From Betaproteobacteria bacterium TMED41 (lineage in GTDB: Bacteria; Pseudomonadota; Gammaproteobacteria; Burkholderiales; Burkholderiaceae_A): a stretch of DNA of 13,111 nt. The DNA lies in NCBI GenBank assembly GCA_002167365.1, contig NHCU01000075.1, positions 4,052-17,162 on the forward strand, written 5' to 3'. The notes below the pieces were generated by a model. That model did not search any database. It saw only the letters and a program-made list of their open reading frames with translations, and was not told the DNA's origin. A program made the position numbers and the translations under genes. Shown piece by piece: positions 1-7,370 of the stretch. Position 1 is the first letter of the stretch, and each line of letters starts with the position of its first letter.

Positions 1-241
1 CCACAGGCATTTTAATACTATTATTTTCGGGTAGAAAAAATTAGAAAAAAAGTATTTTAAACAAAGTTTATATTTGACTCAAGACTTAAGTGTATGCATT
101 GTTTACTAGGGATTGTCATTTTGATTTAAAACCGCCGCATTAACAGTTTGCGTAATCTAGTGAAAGTATTTAAATTACTATCTTCAATTATCTTGTTACA
201 ATTTATTGTGGTCTTTAAGAATATTTTTTGGAGTAAGTAAT
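1..241. other. Left-edge gap upstream of the carbonic anhydrase
   Basis: AT-rich sequence with no gene I can support. One plus frame is open from base 3 to a TAG at 42-44 and could be the last 13 codons of a gene lying to the left, but that is too short to judge. A good ribosome binding site (GGAG, 230-233) closes the stretch, so the carbonic anhydrase promoter should lie within it. I could not pick a convincing -35/-10 pair. Confidence 0.4.
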
Positions 242-883
242 ATGAAAAAAATTGTCTTGGGTTTCAAGCAGTTCCAATCCTCTTATTTTAAAAAAAACAA
301 GACTCTTTTTTCTCAACTTGCCAAACAACAGTCTCCTGAAATTCTATTCATTACATGTTCAGATTCACGAATTGATCCAAATCTGTTAACCCAAACCGAA
401 CCAGGCGAACTTTTTGTTATTCGCAATGCTGGTAATATAATCCCTCCTTATACAAAATCCAAATGCGGTTTTGCTGCATCAATAGAATTTGCAGTTCAGG
501 TCATAGGTGTAAAACATGTGATTGTTTGCGGCCATTCAGATTGCGGCGCTATGAAAGGAGCTTTGCATCCCTCCAAAATCAGCAAACTAACTGATGTAAA
601 AAATTGGTTAGATTATTCAAAAGGTGCAGCAGAAAAAGTTAAGTCTAAAAATTATAAAACTGCTATTAATCAATTACACGAGGTAGCAAAACAAAATATC
701 TTGCTACAAATCCATAATCTCAGAAGTTATCCTGCTATCTCACAAAAACTAGCAGTTGATACGTTAGATATACATGGATGGTTTTATGACATTGGACACG
801 GTCTCATGGAGTCGTATGATAGTTCAGTGGATAATTTCATTACATTAGATATGATGTATTCAAAACTAATTGAAGAGAGATGA
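242..883 (+). CDS. Beta-class carbonic anhydrase
   Basis: A zinc enzyme that interconverts CO2 and bicarbonate, probably cytoplasmic because no signal peptide is seen. The 213-residue protein has every beta-class signature. CSDSR supplies zinc ligand Cys39 and the Asp41-Arg43 dyad, the RNAGN block is at 61-65, and GHSDCG supplies zinc ligands His98 and Cys101. Length is normal for the family. I chose the ATG at 242 over an upstream in-frame TTG at 206 because GGAG sits 8 bases before it and the family usually begins near a GFKQF-like stretch, here residues 7-11. The gene appears monocistronic and converges with the ferritin-like gene. Its role is probably bicarbonate supply for carboxylases or pH balance. 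Nothing nearby suggests a carboxysome or a cyanate operon, so a cynT assignment is not supported. Confidence 0.95.
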   Translation: MKKIVLGFKQFQSSYFKKNKTLFSQLAKQQSPEILFITCSDSRIDPNLLTQTEPGELFVIRNAGNIIPPYTKSKCGFAASIEFAVQVIGVKHVIVCGHSDCGAMKGALHPSKISKLTDVKNWLDYSKGAAEKVKSKNYKTAINQLHEVAKQNILLQIHNLRSYPAISQKLAVDTLDIHGWFYDIGHGLMESYDSSVDNFITLDMMYSKLIEER

Positions 884-1020
884 TAATTTGGTTGTTGTTT
901 TTTAACTTAAAAATCTGAAATAGGAATTGGAAATATTTATGAATTTGTTTGTTAGTAATTTAATAATCGAACAAGATTCAAATTGTTACGAATCTACAAA
1001 AATTATGTACACATTAGATG

Positions 1021-1041
1021 TCATTACTATTTAAGTAATGA
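1021..1041. repeat. 8-base inverted repeat between convergent genes
   Basis: TCATTACT at 1021-1028 is the exact reverse complement of AGTAATGA at 1034-1041, with a 5-base loop. It lies between the ends of the convergent carbonic anhydrase and ferritin-like genes, where a bidirectional terminator is expected. The stem is AT-rich and has no strong T tract on either side, so a terminator role is only a possibility. The rest of 884-1141 holds nothing else I can support. Confidence 0.4.
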
Positions 1042-1141
1042 AATAATTAATCTTCAGCTGATAATTCCAATTAAATCGTAAAATTCTAATTTTATTGAAC
1101 TTTAGATTCTTTTCAATGAAGTTTTAATTACACTTTTATGT

Positions 1142-1564
1142 TTAATTGTTCTTCAACATTTTTTCAACTTCCATGGAATGTAATTCTTCTTGCCCTATCA
1201 TACTCCTAGCGTATTCTTCAAGATAAACAGAATTTCCATTAATTAAACTAAGCAACTCATAATAATTTTTTATGGCTTTTTTTTCATGTTCGAGAGTTTC
1301 TTTTAGAATTTCAGAAATATCGTGTTTAAAAGTTTCTTTAATCTCATTAATGTTTAGAGGAGGATGCCCTCCTAATCCTGTGATGTGTTCGCCTGCTAAA
1401 TTTGCATGTGCAAGAGATTCATTAGCCTGCCCCTTAAAGAAATCAACCAAAGGCAGTCGATTAGCTCCGAAGATCATTAATGAATAATGTGTATATCGAA
1501 TAACACCCGATAATTCCAGATCAAAAATTTGTGTTAGTTTTGAAATAATTTTTTTTTTGTTCAC
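1142..1564 (-). CDS. Bacterioferritin-like (ferritin-superfamily) diiron protein
   Basis: A 140-residue four-helix-bundle protein of the bacterioferritin-like group, expected to bind and oxidise iron for storage or detoxification in the cytoplasm. Likely metal ligands are Glu17 in helix A, Glu49 and His53 in helix B, Glu92 or Glu94 in helix C, and Glu126-x-x-His129 in helix D. The segments RYTHYSLM (23-30) and ESLAHA (49-54) are typical of the short proteobacterial branch of this family. The start is GTG, with GGGG about 9 bases upstream on the minus strand. In helix B the spacing is E-xxx-H, not the ExxH of classical Bfr, so the diiron site may be non-canonical. No heme-binding Met is assigned. 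No partner ferredoxin (bfd) is adjacent. I see no clear Fur box in the divergent region 1565-1817. Confidence 0.85.
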   Translation of the reverse strand: MNKKKIISKLTQIFDLELSGVIRYTHYSLMIFGANRLPLVDFFKGQANESLAHANLAGEHITGLGGHPPLNINEIKETFKHDISEILKETLEHEKKAIKNYYELLSLINGNSVYLEEYARSMIGQEELHSMEVEKMLKNN

Positions 1565-1817
1565 CGAAATTTCCCCAATATTTTATAAAATTAGTAATAA
1601 TGTAGTTTAAACATATTTAAATTTTCTTTCTCAAAAATATGCTTAACAACAGTAGCTAAATTTTTTCAATGCCATTTGATCAAGATATATATAATAACTC
1701 TTTTAAAATTACTAATTGCATAATAAATCGTTAGTATTTATAAATATTTAAATATAATCTATTAATTATCTAGAATTTTTTTTAAACTATTACTTCAAAT
1801 TAATATCGAAATTAAAA

Positions 1818-2042
1818 ATGATTAATATTATTCTCTTCTCTCTTGGTTGCATAACCGGTTCAAGCTTTATTTTTCTAGCTTTTGCTTCCGTCAGAGGCTC
1901 CCAGTTTTTACTGGAAAAGTATACCCTTGATTCCAATAGAAATTTTAAAAATAATTCCCATAGATCAATCGGTAAAAGAAGAGGGTTTGGCTCTAATGAT
2001 TCCTTAAAGATCGTCCGAAAAAGAAGAGGTTTTGGGGCTTGA
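1818..2042 (+). CDS. Membrane-anchored microprotein with two KRRGFG motifs
   Basis: A 74-residue protein I do not recognise. Residues 1-25 form one hydrophobic segment that could be an uncleaved anchor or signal peptide, followed by a polar linker. The strongly basic tail carries KRRGFG twice, at residues 53-58 and 68-73, about 15 residues apart, with the second nearly at the C-terminus. The duplication in such a short tail suggests the motif is functional, for example for binding nucleic acid, lipid or a partner, or as a processed peptide; none of this is shown. No clear Shine-Dalgarno precedes the ATG. A TATAAT at 1753-1758 could be its -10 but has no good -35. It stands alone, divergent from the ferritin-like gene. 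Confidence 0.6.
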   Translation: MINIILFSLGCITGSSFIFLAFASVRGSQFLLEKYTLDSNRNFKNNSHRSIGKRRGFGSNDSLKIVRKRRGFGA

Positions 2043-2087
2043 TATTAGTTAGACTGATCTAAGGGAGTCGGGTCTTGGGATCTGTTA

Positions 2088-2147
2088 ATGTTTTTTTCAA
2101 GTATTAGCCCTTTTTTTTCTGAAGCAATTAAAAAAAATAATTTATGA
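2088..2147 (+). CDS. Possible 19-codon leader ORF overlapping the next start
   Basis: A short frame beginning ATG at 2088 with a GGGA 8 bases upstream. It encodes 19 residues (begins MFFSSISPFF) and ends in a TGA at 2145-2147 that overlaps the ATG at 2144 of the enoyl-CoA hydratase gene (ATGA junction). The downstream gene has no Shine-Dalgarno of its own, so this could couple translation. It could equally be chance in AT-rich DNA. Confidence 0.25.
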   Translation: MFFSSISPFFSEAIKKNNL

Positions 2148-2875
2148 ATATTAAACTCGAAAATCAAATTAAAATTATTCATCTCGGAGAAGTGGGGCCC
2201 AATCTTTTAACATTAGACCTGCAGCAAGAACTAATAAATGAGTTTGATTACAATCGCTGTAAAGCAGTTATTATTTTGGGTAATAACCGAATTTTCAGTG
2301 CTGGGCTAAATTTAAAAGATTTAATTGGCGCTGATAAAAATAGCGTTTCAGAAATTTTTTCCACTTTTATTCGTCTTTTGCAAACTATTAGAGCTTTTCC
2401 AGGACCAGTGATCAGTATTGTTAGCGGCCACTCAATTGCAGGTGGTTGTTTGTTAGCAATAGTTTGTGATTATCGATATGGTGTTTTTGGTTTCCACCGA
2501 ATGGGACTGAACGAAATGGCGCTTAGTCTTGATCTTCCTAAATCGATCTTCACTATTATCTCCAAAACCATTAATCCTCGTTTTTTATTCGAAGTGTCAA
2601 CGCAGTGTAAACTTTATACCCCTAACCAAGCATTTAAGGTGGGGTTCATCAATGAGTATTATCGCAACCCATTTATAGGCAAAAAATTTGCAACAAAAAA
2701 AGCGTTGATCAGTGCAAAAAAATTAGCACAGTTTTATATAAATGCTGGCGAACCTTTTTCAAGATTGAAAGAAACTTTTTACTCGGGTACAGATTTTGAT
2801 CATAAGATTTTAATTGAAAATTGGTTTACAGATAGAACACAAAGAAAAATTCAGTCAGTGGTTAGAAGTCTCTAA
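2144..2875 (+). CDS. Enoyl-CoA hydratase/isomerase (crotonase) family protein
   Basis: A 243-residue crotonase-fold protein acting on acyl-CoA thioesters, probably in fatty-acid breakdown or a related route. The two oxyanion-hole regions are visible: FSAGLNLKDL at 51-60 and GHSIAGG at 95-101. A Glu follows at position 124 in GLNEMALSL, placed like the catalytic Glu of delta3-delta2-enoyl-CoA isomerases (family pattern GLNE-x-x-LG). The second catalytic Glu of true hydratases is not evident, which favours isomerase over hydratase; this is inference. The start is fixed by an in-frame TAA just upstream. There is no Shine-Dalgarno, and a possible leader ORF overlaps the start. No other beta-oxidation genes are adjacent, so the substrate is unknown. 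Confidence 0.88.
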   Translation: MNIKLENQIKIIHLGEVGPNLLTLDLQQELINEFDYNRCKAVIILGNNRIFSAGLNLKDLIGADKNSVSEIFSTFIRLLQTIRAFPGPVISIVSGHSIAGGCLLAIVCDYRYGVFGFHRMGLNEMALSLDLPKSIFTIISKTINPRFLFEVSTQCKLYTPNQAFKVGFINEYYRNPFIGKKFATKKALISAKKLAQFYINAGEPFSRLKETFYSGTDFDHKILIENWFTDRTQRKIQSVVRSL

Positions 2876-2907
2876 AAAAAATTAAACCACAACCAACTAG
2901 TCAAAAC

Positions 2908-3066
2908 TTATTGTTTTTGGCTCTTTGAACTTTCCCGAGGTTTTAAAGAAGGTTTATTTTTTTTGCTAGAGGAATCAGGGACATTAGTATTTTTTTTATT
3001 CTTTGCAGCAATTCTTGAGGCAACCGCGAATAAGAGAGAGGAGCTTTCTATCTTTTTTTTTGTCAT
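2908..3066 (-). CDS. Small basic protein, 52 residues, unknown
   Basis: An ORF of 52 codons plus TAA, starting with ATG at 3066-3064 on the minus strand and preceded by AAAGGG about 8 bases upstream. The product begins MTKKKIESSSLLFAVASRIA and continues into a Lys/Ser/Pro-rich hydrophilic tail ending KSQKQ. Residues 10-22 form a short amphipathic or weakly hydrophobic helix. It is not recognised. Support comes from the start signal, the clean stop, non-random composition (Ser and Lys clusters, little Phe or Tyr although the DNA is AT-rich), and its position in a gap otherwise unexplained. It lies downstream of the hydrolase-membrane gene on the same strand, too far for an obvious operon. Confidence 0.5.
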   Translation of the reverse strand: MTKKKIESSSLLFAVASRIAAKNKKNTNVPDSSSKKNKPSLKPRESSKSQKQ

Positions 3067-3239
3067 TTTTTTTACCCTTTTTAGGAAATTTTTTAATGAC
3101 CAATTTAATGATTTTAAAATAAAGTTAATTTAACTAGTTGTCAACAAAGTCTTTTTTGGCAATTATTTACTTTAATAGTATTTGACTTTCAGTTATTGAT
3201 TCAAAAAAAATCTATCTACTATCTATAAAAATATCTACA

Positions 3240-3275
3240 TAGTTTATTCTTTAAAGACTTATCACTTATAAACTA
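3240..3275. terminator. Hairpin downstream of the hydrolase gene, possible terminator
   Basis: TAGTTTAT at 3240-3247 is the reverse complement of ATAAACTA at 3268-3275. The 20-base loop contains the perfect palindrome TCTTTAAAGA (3248-3257). The structure starts just beyond the stop of the minus-strand gene at 3282. On that strand the hairpin is followed by an AT-rich stretch with a short T run, so a weak terminator is plausible. The remaining stretch 3067-3239 shows no gene, only a few loose repeats of ATCTA near 3211-3237. Confidence 0.35.
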
Positions 3276-3281
3276 CATTTT

Positions 3282-4811
3282 TTATCGAAGGTTATGACTA
3301 TACATTGGAATAGCTACTGCGAAGGTCCATGACAAGGCCACTCCATTGATCATTCCACAAGACAGTGTATTGTTATACTTTCTATTTAGTATGTTTGTAA
3401 GAAAGCCAAAAACGAGTGAAAACATTAAAAATAATAAAACACCGTAACTTAAAATAAAAAGATTTTCAAAATCAAGGAATATAGATATTAATATGGAAAA
3501 AGTGAGAAAAAACTTAGTCCAATTCCCATAAAAAAAACCATTTTTACTACTCTCATAAAGTATCTGTAATATGATCATAAAAGGTATGCAACCAAATAGG
3601 CCAAAAAATAAAAGCAACCATCTATCATTTGATGGAAAAAATGAACTTACATAACTATCAACTATTCCTCCAAATACTATTAAGTAAAAAAATAAAACAT
3701 TTATAAATATTAATAAGCTAAAAGTTTTTATTAGATTTTTATAAATTTCCAATGAAATTATTGGACTAAGTATTAAACTATAGAAAAGTAAATGATTGAT
3801 GATATGATTATGAGCGGGAATATCCACAAATTCAAAAACAAAGTTTTTTAATATTATTGGAGTAACTATAATTGCTACTAAATTCGCTAGTAAGTAATTA
3901 GGTAGTTTTAAATTAAAATTTTCCCCTTCTCTAGCGGGTACGAATTCAACAAAAAAAACAAATAATGTAATTAGACTTGCAAGTAATACAAACACCCAGA
4001 TTCCTATTTGATTTGGCTTTAATTCTAAGTCTTTACCAGATATTTTAGAAATCCAATTATTAATTTCTTTTTGTGTCTCAATTGAATATAAAATTCTTAC
4101 GTGATCGGAATTTTTTATAGGGATTAGTTTTCTAGCGTTATCTTTATAGAAAAAGCCATAAAGTTGATTTTCTTTTGGGTTTTCTATTCCGATCTTTTCT
4201 AAAAAATCTATAGATTTATTACGTAATCCAGTTTCCCATTCGCCATTGAGAATTAGTAGGTTTTTTGGGTTATCTACATCAATTACATTTGAGTAAGTTG
4301 AAATGCCAATCGTACCTTTTATGTCGTCTCTTTTAAGCGCGGTTCTGATGACGATATCAGAAGCCATTGAATGACCGATCAATATAGCCTGTTTTTTTTT
4401 GAATTTATTTAAATAGTAATCAATAACCTCGTTAGATTGATCTACAAACAAACGTGTGGTTCCTCCGGTGGTTGTGATATTGCCGGTAAATGGTAAAGGA
4501 TGTCTTCCGTGACCGAGAAAATCAAACCTTACTACAATATTGCCAGAGTTGGCTAAAGAAATTGCTATAGATTTCATAAAGCTAGAAGAGCCAGCAAACC
4601 CATGCGATAAAAAAACTAACTGCCCTTTCGAATTAGAATTTTTGGAAATATACACAGGTGTATTTCGCACCATTTCGTGAGTGGTTTCAATACCGTTATC
4701 AGTCCTATACAAATTGTTGTAGGACATTAAAATGGTAAGGATAGATATAAAAAAGATAATTTTTTTTAGTACTTTTATCACTCCACTTAATCCAAAAGTT
4801 ATTCTTACCAA
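3282..4811 (-). CDS. Alpha/beta hydrolase fused to a multi-pass membrane domain
   Basis: A 509-residue protein with two halves. Residues 17-30 form an N-terminal membrane anchor. Residues about 60-260 are an alpha/beta hydrolase with an oxyanion HGF at 70-72, a nucleophile elbow GHSMAS at 146-151 (Ser148) and a likely catalytic His237 in SDHVR. The acid is less clear, perhaps Glu191 in NGEWE. From about residue 268 to the end there are seven or eight hydrophobic spans. The hydrolase half probably faces the periplasm, but topology was not computed. The substrate is unknown; esterase, lipase or peptidase activity are all possible. The first in-frame start is a TTG with no clear Shine-Dalgarno. 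A GTG at codon 11 (4781-4779) would keep the anchor, so the true N-terminus is uncertain. The gene has no close neighbours. Confidence 0.8.
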   Translation of the reverse strand: MVRITFGLSGVIKVLKKIIFFISILTILMSYNNLYRTDNGIETTHEMVRNTPVYISKNSNSKGQLVFLSHGFAGSSSFMKSIAISLANSGNIVVRFDFLGHGRHPLPFTGNITTTGGTTRLFVDQSNEVIDYYLNKFKKKQAILIGHSMASDIVIRTALKRDDIKGTIGISTYSNVIDVDNPKNLLILNGEWETGLRNKSIDFLEKIGIENPKENQLYGFFYKDNARKLIPIKNSDHVRILYSIETQKEINNWISKISGKDLELKPNQIGIWVFVLLASLITLFVFFVEFVPAREGENFNLKLPNYLLANLVAIIVTPIILKNFVFEFVDIPAHNHIINHLLFYSLILSPIISLEIYKNLIKTFSLLIFINVLFFYLIVFGGIVDSYVSSFFPSNDRWLLLFFGLFGCIPFMIILQILYESSKNGFFYGNWTKFFLTFSILISIFLDFENLFILSYGVLLFLMFSLVFGFLTNILNRKYNNTLSCGMINGVALSWTFAVAIPMYSHNLR

Positions 4812-4999
4812 AGTATATTAAGTTTTGCAAACTTGATGTGAATGAGTATAAAAGTTGGAAGATTGAAAAAAATACTCACAAGCTTAATTGTAGAAAAAAT
4901 CTTAATTTACATCATTTAACTAAAAAATTATTTAAAATCTATCATTTTAATATTGGGCTTAACATTGATTAATAATTAGCCAATTAAAAGGTTAACTTA

Positions 5000-5239
5000 T
5001 TAGGATAGGCTCCCCAATTTTTTTCTTACATTTACCAAGGCTTTTTTCGAGTTCTTACTAAGTCGTACTGTTTTTTTACTTTTCTTTAATGGAGATGGTT
5101 CTAAGTTAATGGATTGTGATTGAGAGAGAAAGGAACAAAATTGGACAAAAGCTAATTTTTTGGGTTTGGCTATAGAAATGCTGTCAAATGTATCTTCAAT
5201 TCCGTTATCTACGTCATCCTGCTCGAACTTTTCCAGCAA
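5000..5239 (-). CDS. Hypothetical protein, acidic N-terminus and basic C-terminus
   Basis: A 79-residue ORF with a TTG start and no upstream in-frame ATG before the frame becomes unlikely. Residues 1-20 are acidic (EKFEQDDVDNGIED), residues 29-41 are moderately hydrophobic (LAFVQFCSFL), and residues 50-79 are strongly basic with KKSKK, SKNSKK and RKKLG. There is no signal peptide. I do not recognise it. The charge pattern and the G/C at third positions at the start of the frame (CTG, AAG, TTC, GAG, CAG) argue for real coding. The lack of an ATG and of a visible Shine-Dalgarno argues against. A basic nucleic-acid or ribosome-associated protein is possible but unproven. Confidence 0.45.
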   Translation of the reverse strand: MLEKFEQDDVDNGIEDTFDSISIAKPKKLAFVQFCSFLSQSQSINLEPSPLKKSKKTVRLSKNSKKALVNVRKKLGSLS

Positions 5240-5634
5240 AAATAATAGATTAAGTCCGTATGATTTATTTAAAAAGCATTTTAAATAGGTGTTTTTGTTT
5301 AATGCTAATAAAAGCTTTAATTCAATATTGATGTCGTTAAAAATTTTTTTTTATCCATTTAGGTTAGTATTGTTTGGTTGATTATGAAGTGAGACTTTTG
5401 AAAGTCAATTATTAAATATACAGCATTTTTTAATTAATTTGATTGAGAAACAGTCTTTTTTAAAATTATATTTTTTTTGTTAATTACAAAATTTGTTGTT
5501 CTTTTTTTTAGATTTTTTTGACCAACTTTCTTATTTTTGTACTGTATGTTGCACTAATGAAGATTGATAAAACACTAGAATCCTTTTTTTTTTATTAATA
5601 ATATTTACATTTATAAAAACTAATAAAATGTAGA
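5240..5634. other. Gap upstream of trpS, no gene found
   Basis: About 395 bases, extremely T- and A-rich with several runs of 7-10 T. Short frames such as the 25-codon ATG frame at 5557 have no supporting signals. I see no strong inverted repeat or RNA-like structure. I looked for a trp-type leader with tandem Trp codons ahead of trpS and found none. Confidence 0.5.
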
Positions 5635-5640
5635 TATAAT
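5635..5640 (+). promoter_or_regulatory. Perfect -10 box immediately before trpS
   Basis: TATAAT at 5635-5640 ends 6 bases before the trpS ATG at 5647. With normal sigma70 spacing, transcription would start at or within a base or two of that ATG, giving a leaderless mRNA. No Shine-Dalgarno lies between. The -35 region 16-18 bases upstream (about 5611-5618) is a poor match, so the promoter call is tentative. Confidence 0.5.
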
Positions 5641-5646
5641 GTCTGT

Positions 5647-6639
5647 ATGACCAAAAGAATTTTGACCGGTATTACCACCACAGGAACACCTCATATTGGA
5701 AATTATTTAGGTGCAATCAAACCTAGTCTTGAGCTAGCTCGGGCTAGTGAAGAGTCTTTTTTCTTTCTAGCTGATTACCATGCTTTAATTAAAACTCAGG
5801 ATAGAGAAAAAGTTAGATCATCAGTTACAGAAGTTGCTTTAGCTTGGCTCTCCTCTGGCTTGGATACTGATAAGTCACATTTTTACAGACAGTCAGATGT
5901 AAAAGAAATAACCGAATTAAACTGGATTTTAAGTTGTATAACTTCCAAGGGTCTTATGAATAGAGCACATGCTTACAAGTCTGTCATTTCTGAAAATACA
6001 ATTGACCCTGATAAGGGTGTGAGTATGGGGCTATTTTCATACCCTGTTTTAATGGCTTCAGACATTTTAATATTCAATTCCACACACGTTCCTGTTGGCC
6101 ATGATCAAATACAACACCTGGAAATGACAAGGGATATAGCAGTCAGATTCAATCATATTTTTGGAAAAGTATTTAATCTCCCCGAAGCGGTAGTTCAAAA
6201 AAAAGGGACTACTGTTCCTGGTCTAGATGGAAGAAAAATGAGCAAGTCATACAACAATATAATTCCACTGTTATCCGATGAAAAAACATTAAAAAAATCT
6301 ATTGCCAAGATAGTTACAAACTCTCTAGAACCTGGAGAACCAAAAGATTCTACTGATTGCAATGTTTTTAAACTTTATGAAAATTTTTCAACTGAAAAAG
6401 ACCAAATAAGTTTTAAAAAAGAATACGCTGATGGTATTTCATGGGGAGAGGCTAAAAAAAAATTATTTTTATTAATTAATGCAGAGCTGGAACCAGTTAG
6501 GGATAAATATTATGAGCTTGAATCAAATAAAAAATTTGTAAATGATTTATTAGAGTTTGGAGCACAAAAAGTTAAACCTATTGCAGCTGAAATGTTAGAA
6601 AGAATCAGGGAATTAGTTGGAATTTCAAGAATTTCATAA
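5647..6639 (+). CDS. trpS: Tryptophanyl-tRNA synthetase
   Basis: A class I aminoacyl-tRNA synthetase that charges tRNA-Trp with tryptophan using ATP, acting as a cytoplasmic dimer. The 330-residue protein has the HIGN version of the HIGH motif at 16-19, the tryptophan-pocket region PVLMASDIL in the middle, VPVGHDQIQHLEMTRDIA just after it, and KMSKS at 197-201. Its length and the opening TKRILTGITTTGTPHIGN match the beta/gammaproteobacterial branch. Nothing is missing. The start ATG is unambiguous at the N-terminal family motif, yet it has no Shine-Dalgarno and lies 6 bases after a TATAAT. It converges with the DUF938 gene, with a 34-base gap holding no strong terminator. Confidence 0.97.
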   Translation: MTKRILTGITTTGTPHIGNYLGAIKPSLELARASEESFFFLADYHALIKTQDREKVRSSVTEVALAWLSSGLDTDKSHFYRQSDVKEITELNWILSCITSKGLMNRAHAYKSVISENTIDPDKGVSMGLFSYPVLMASDILIFNSTHVPVGHDQIQHLEMTRDIAVRFNHIFGKVFNLPEAVVQKKGTTVPGLDGRKMSKSYNNIIPLLSDEKTLKKSIAKIVTNSLEPGEPKDSTDCNVFKLYENFSTEKDQISFKKEYADGISWGEAKKKLFLLINAELEPVRDKYYELESNKKFVNDLLEFGAQKVKPIAAEMLERIRELVGISRIS

Positions 6640-6673
6640 TCAGCAATCCATTAATTGGTTTTGCATTGTTCTT

Positions 6674-7273
6674 TCAATTAACTTTTTTAAAAATAATTGA
6701 AAGGTTATTTGCTGGCATTTCATATTTTTCAAAAAGTTCAAATCCAAAGTTATCACCTAATCTAACAACATCCTCTAAAAAACGGATTCCCCATTCGGGG
6801 TTTTGTGACCGAAGTTGAAGATCAAATTCGGTATTACTTCTAGCTAATTTTTTATATTTTTCTTTATAGGGACCGTACAGATAGATAAAACCTCCTTGGG
6901 CAATAACATGCTTTGAGAACCTAAACATACCTTCGCAGGCTTTCCAAGGGGCAATATGAATCATATTTATATTTAGCAGAACACTAAATTCAAGTTGAAG
7001 GTGAGCTTTTTCAATTGAGGTTAGATCAATGCAAACAGGTTCTTTTATATTTTTTAATTTTTTACTCCTTTCTTTTATGACCCAAAACAGATTTTTAGAT
7101 TTGTCAGAGGGTTGCCAGATCAAATTTGGAAACTTTTTAGCAAAATAAAAAATATGTTCACCAGTAGCTGAAGCGGTTTCAATAATTTTTCCATTTTGTG
7201 GTAAGTATTTTTTAAGCACACTCAAGATTGGATCACGATTTCTGTGTGTTGAGGGGTAGGTTGGTAGTGTCAT
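6674..7273 (-). CDS. DUF938 family SAM-dependent methyltransferase-like protein
   Basis: A 199-residue protein of the DUF938 (METTL26-like) family, a Rossmann-fold group resembling SAM-dependent methyltransferases whose substrate is not established. Visible family blocks are RNRDPIL (11-17), the glycine-rich SAM motif as ETASATGEH (32-40), WQPSDKS, NINMIHIAPW in the middle, GGFIYLYGPY, NPEWGIRFLEDV and the C-terminal MPANNL. The usual SGTGEH is SATGEH here, one glycine replaced by alanine in the SAM loop. Length is normal for the family. The start is ATG with no obvious Shine-Dalgarno. It is cytoplasmic by absence of a signal. It is transcribed alone, convergent with trpS and divergent from the cupredoxin gene. 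Confidence 0.9.
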   Translation of the reverse strand: MTLPTYPSTHRNRDPILSVLKKYLPQNGKIIETASATGEHIFYFAKKFPNLIWQPSDKSKNLFWVIKERSKKLKNIKEPVCIDLTSIEKAHLQLEFSVLLNINMIHIAPWKACEGMFRFSKHVIAQGGFIYLYGPYKEKYKKLARSNTEFDLQLRSQNPEWGIRFLEDVVRLGDNFGFELFEKYEMPANNLSIIFKKVN

Positions 7274-7370
7274 ATTTTTTTTACAAATAATAAAATTAAT
7301 AAAATTTTGAAATTACTAATATGTATTAGAATAATTATGAATTCTTTTAATATTGTTTATGGAAAATAAA

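Noticed and set aside
1..44. Possible C-terminal end of a gene running in from the left, or a minus-strand ATG at 10-8 running out
   Set aside because: Only 13 codons or 10 bases are visible. Neither has enough sequence or signals to support a call.
1272..1487. Plus-strand 71-residue frame within the ferritin-like gene
   Set aside because: It is antisense to a conserved protein with metal-ligand motifs.
1753..1758. TATAAT as the promoter of the KRRGFG microprotein gene
   Set aside because: No acceptable -35 at 16-18 bases and TATAAT-like hexamers are frequent in such AT-rich DNA, so it is mentioned only in the gene entry.
3210..3240. Loose ATCTA repeats
   Set aside because: Four short, irregular copies in AT-rich DNA with no constant spacing; not a CRISPR or a clear tandem repeat.
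5557..5634. 25-codon frame upstream of trpS as a possible attenuator leader peptide
   Set aside because: It contains no Trp codons and no Shine-Dalgarno, and no terminator/antiterminator pair follows before the TATAAT.
6640..6673. Possible bidirectional terminator between trpS and the DUF938 gene
   Set aside because: Only a 3-base stem (CCA/TGG) around TTAAT is present, too weak to call.
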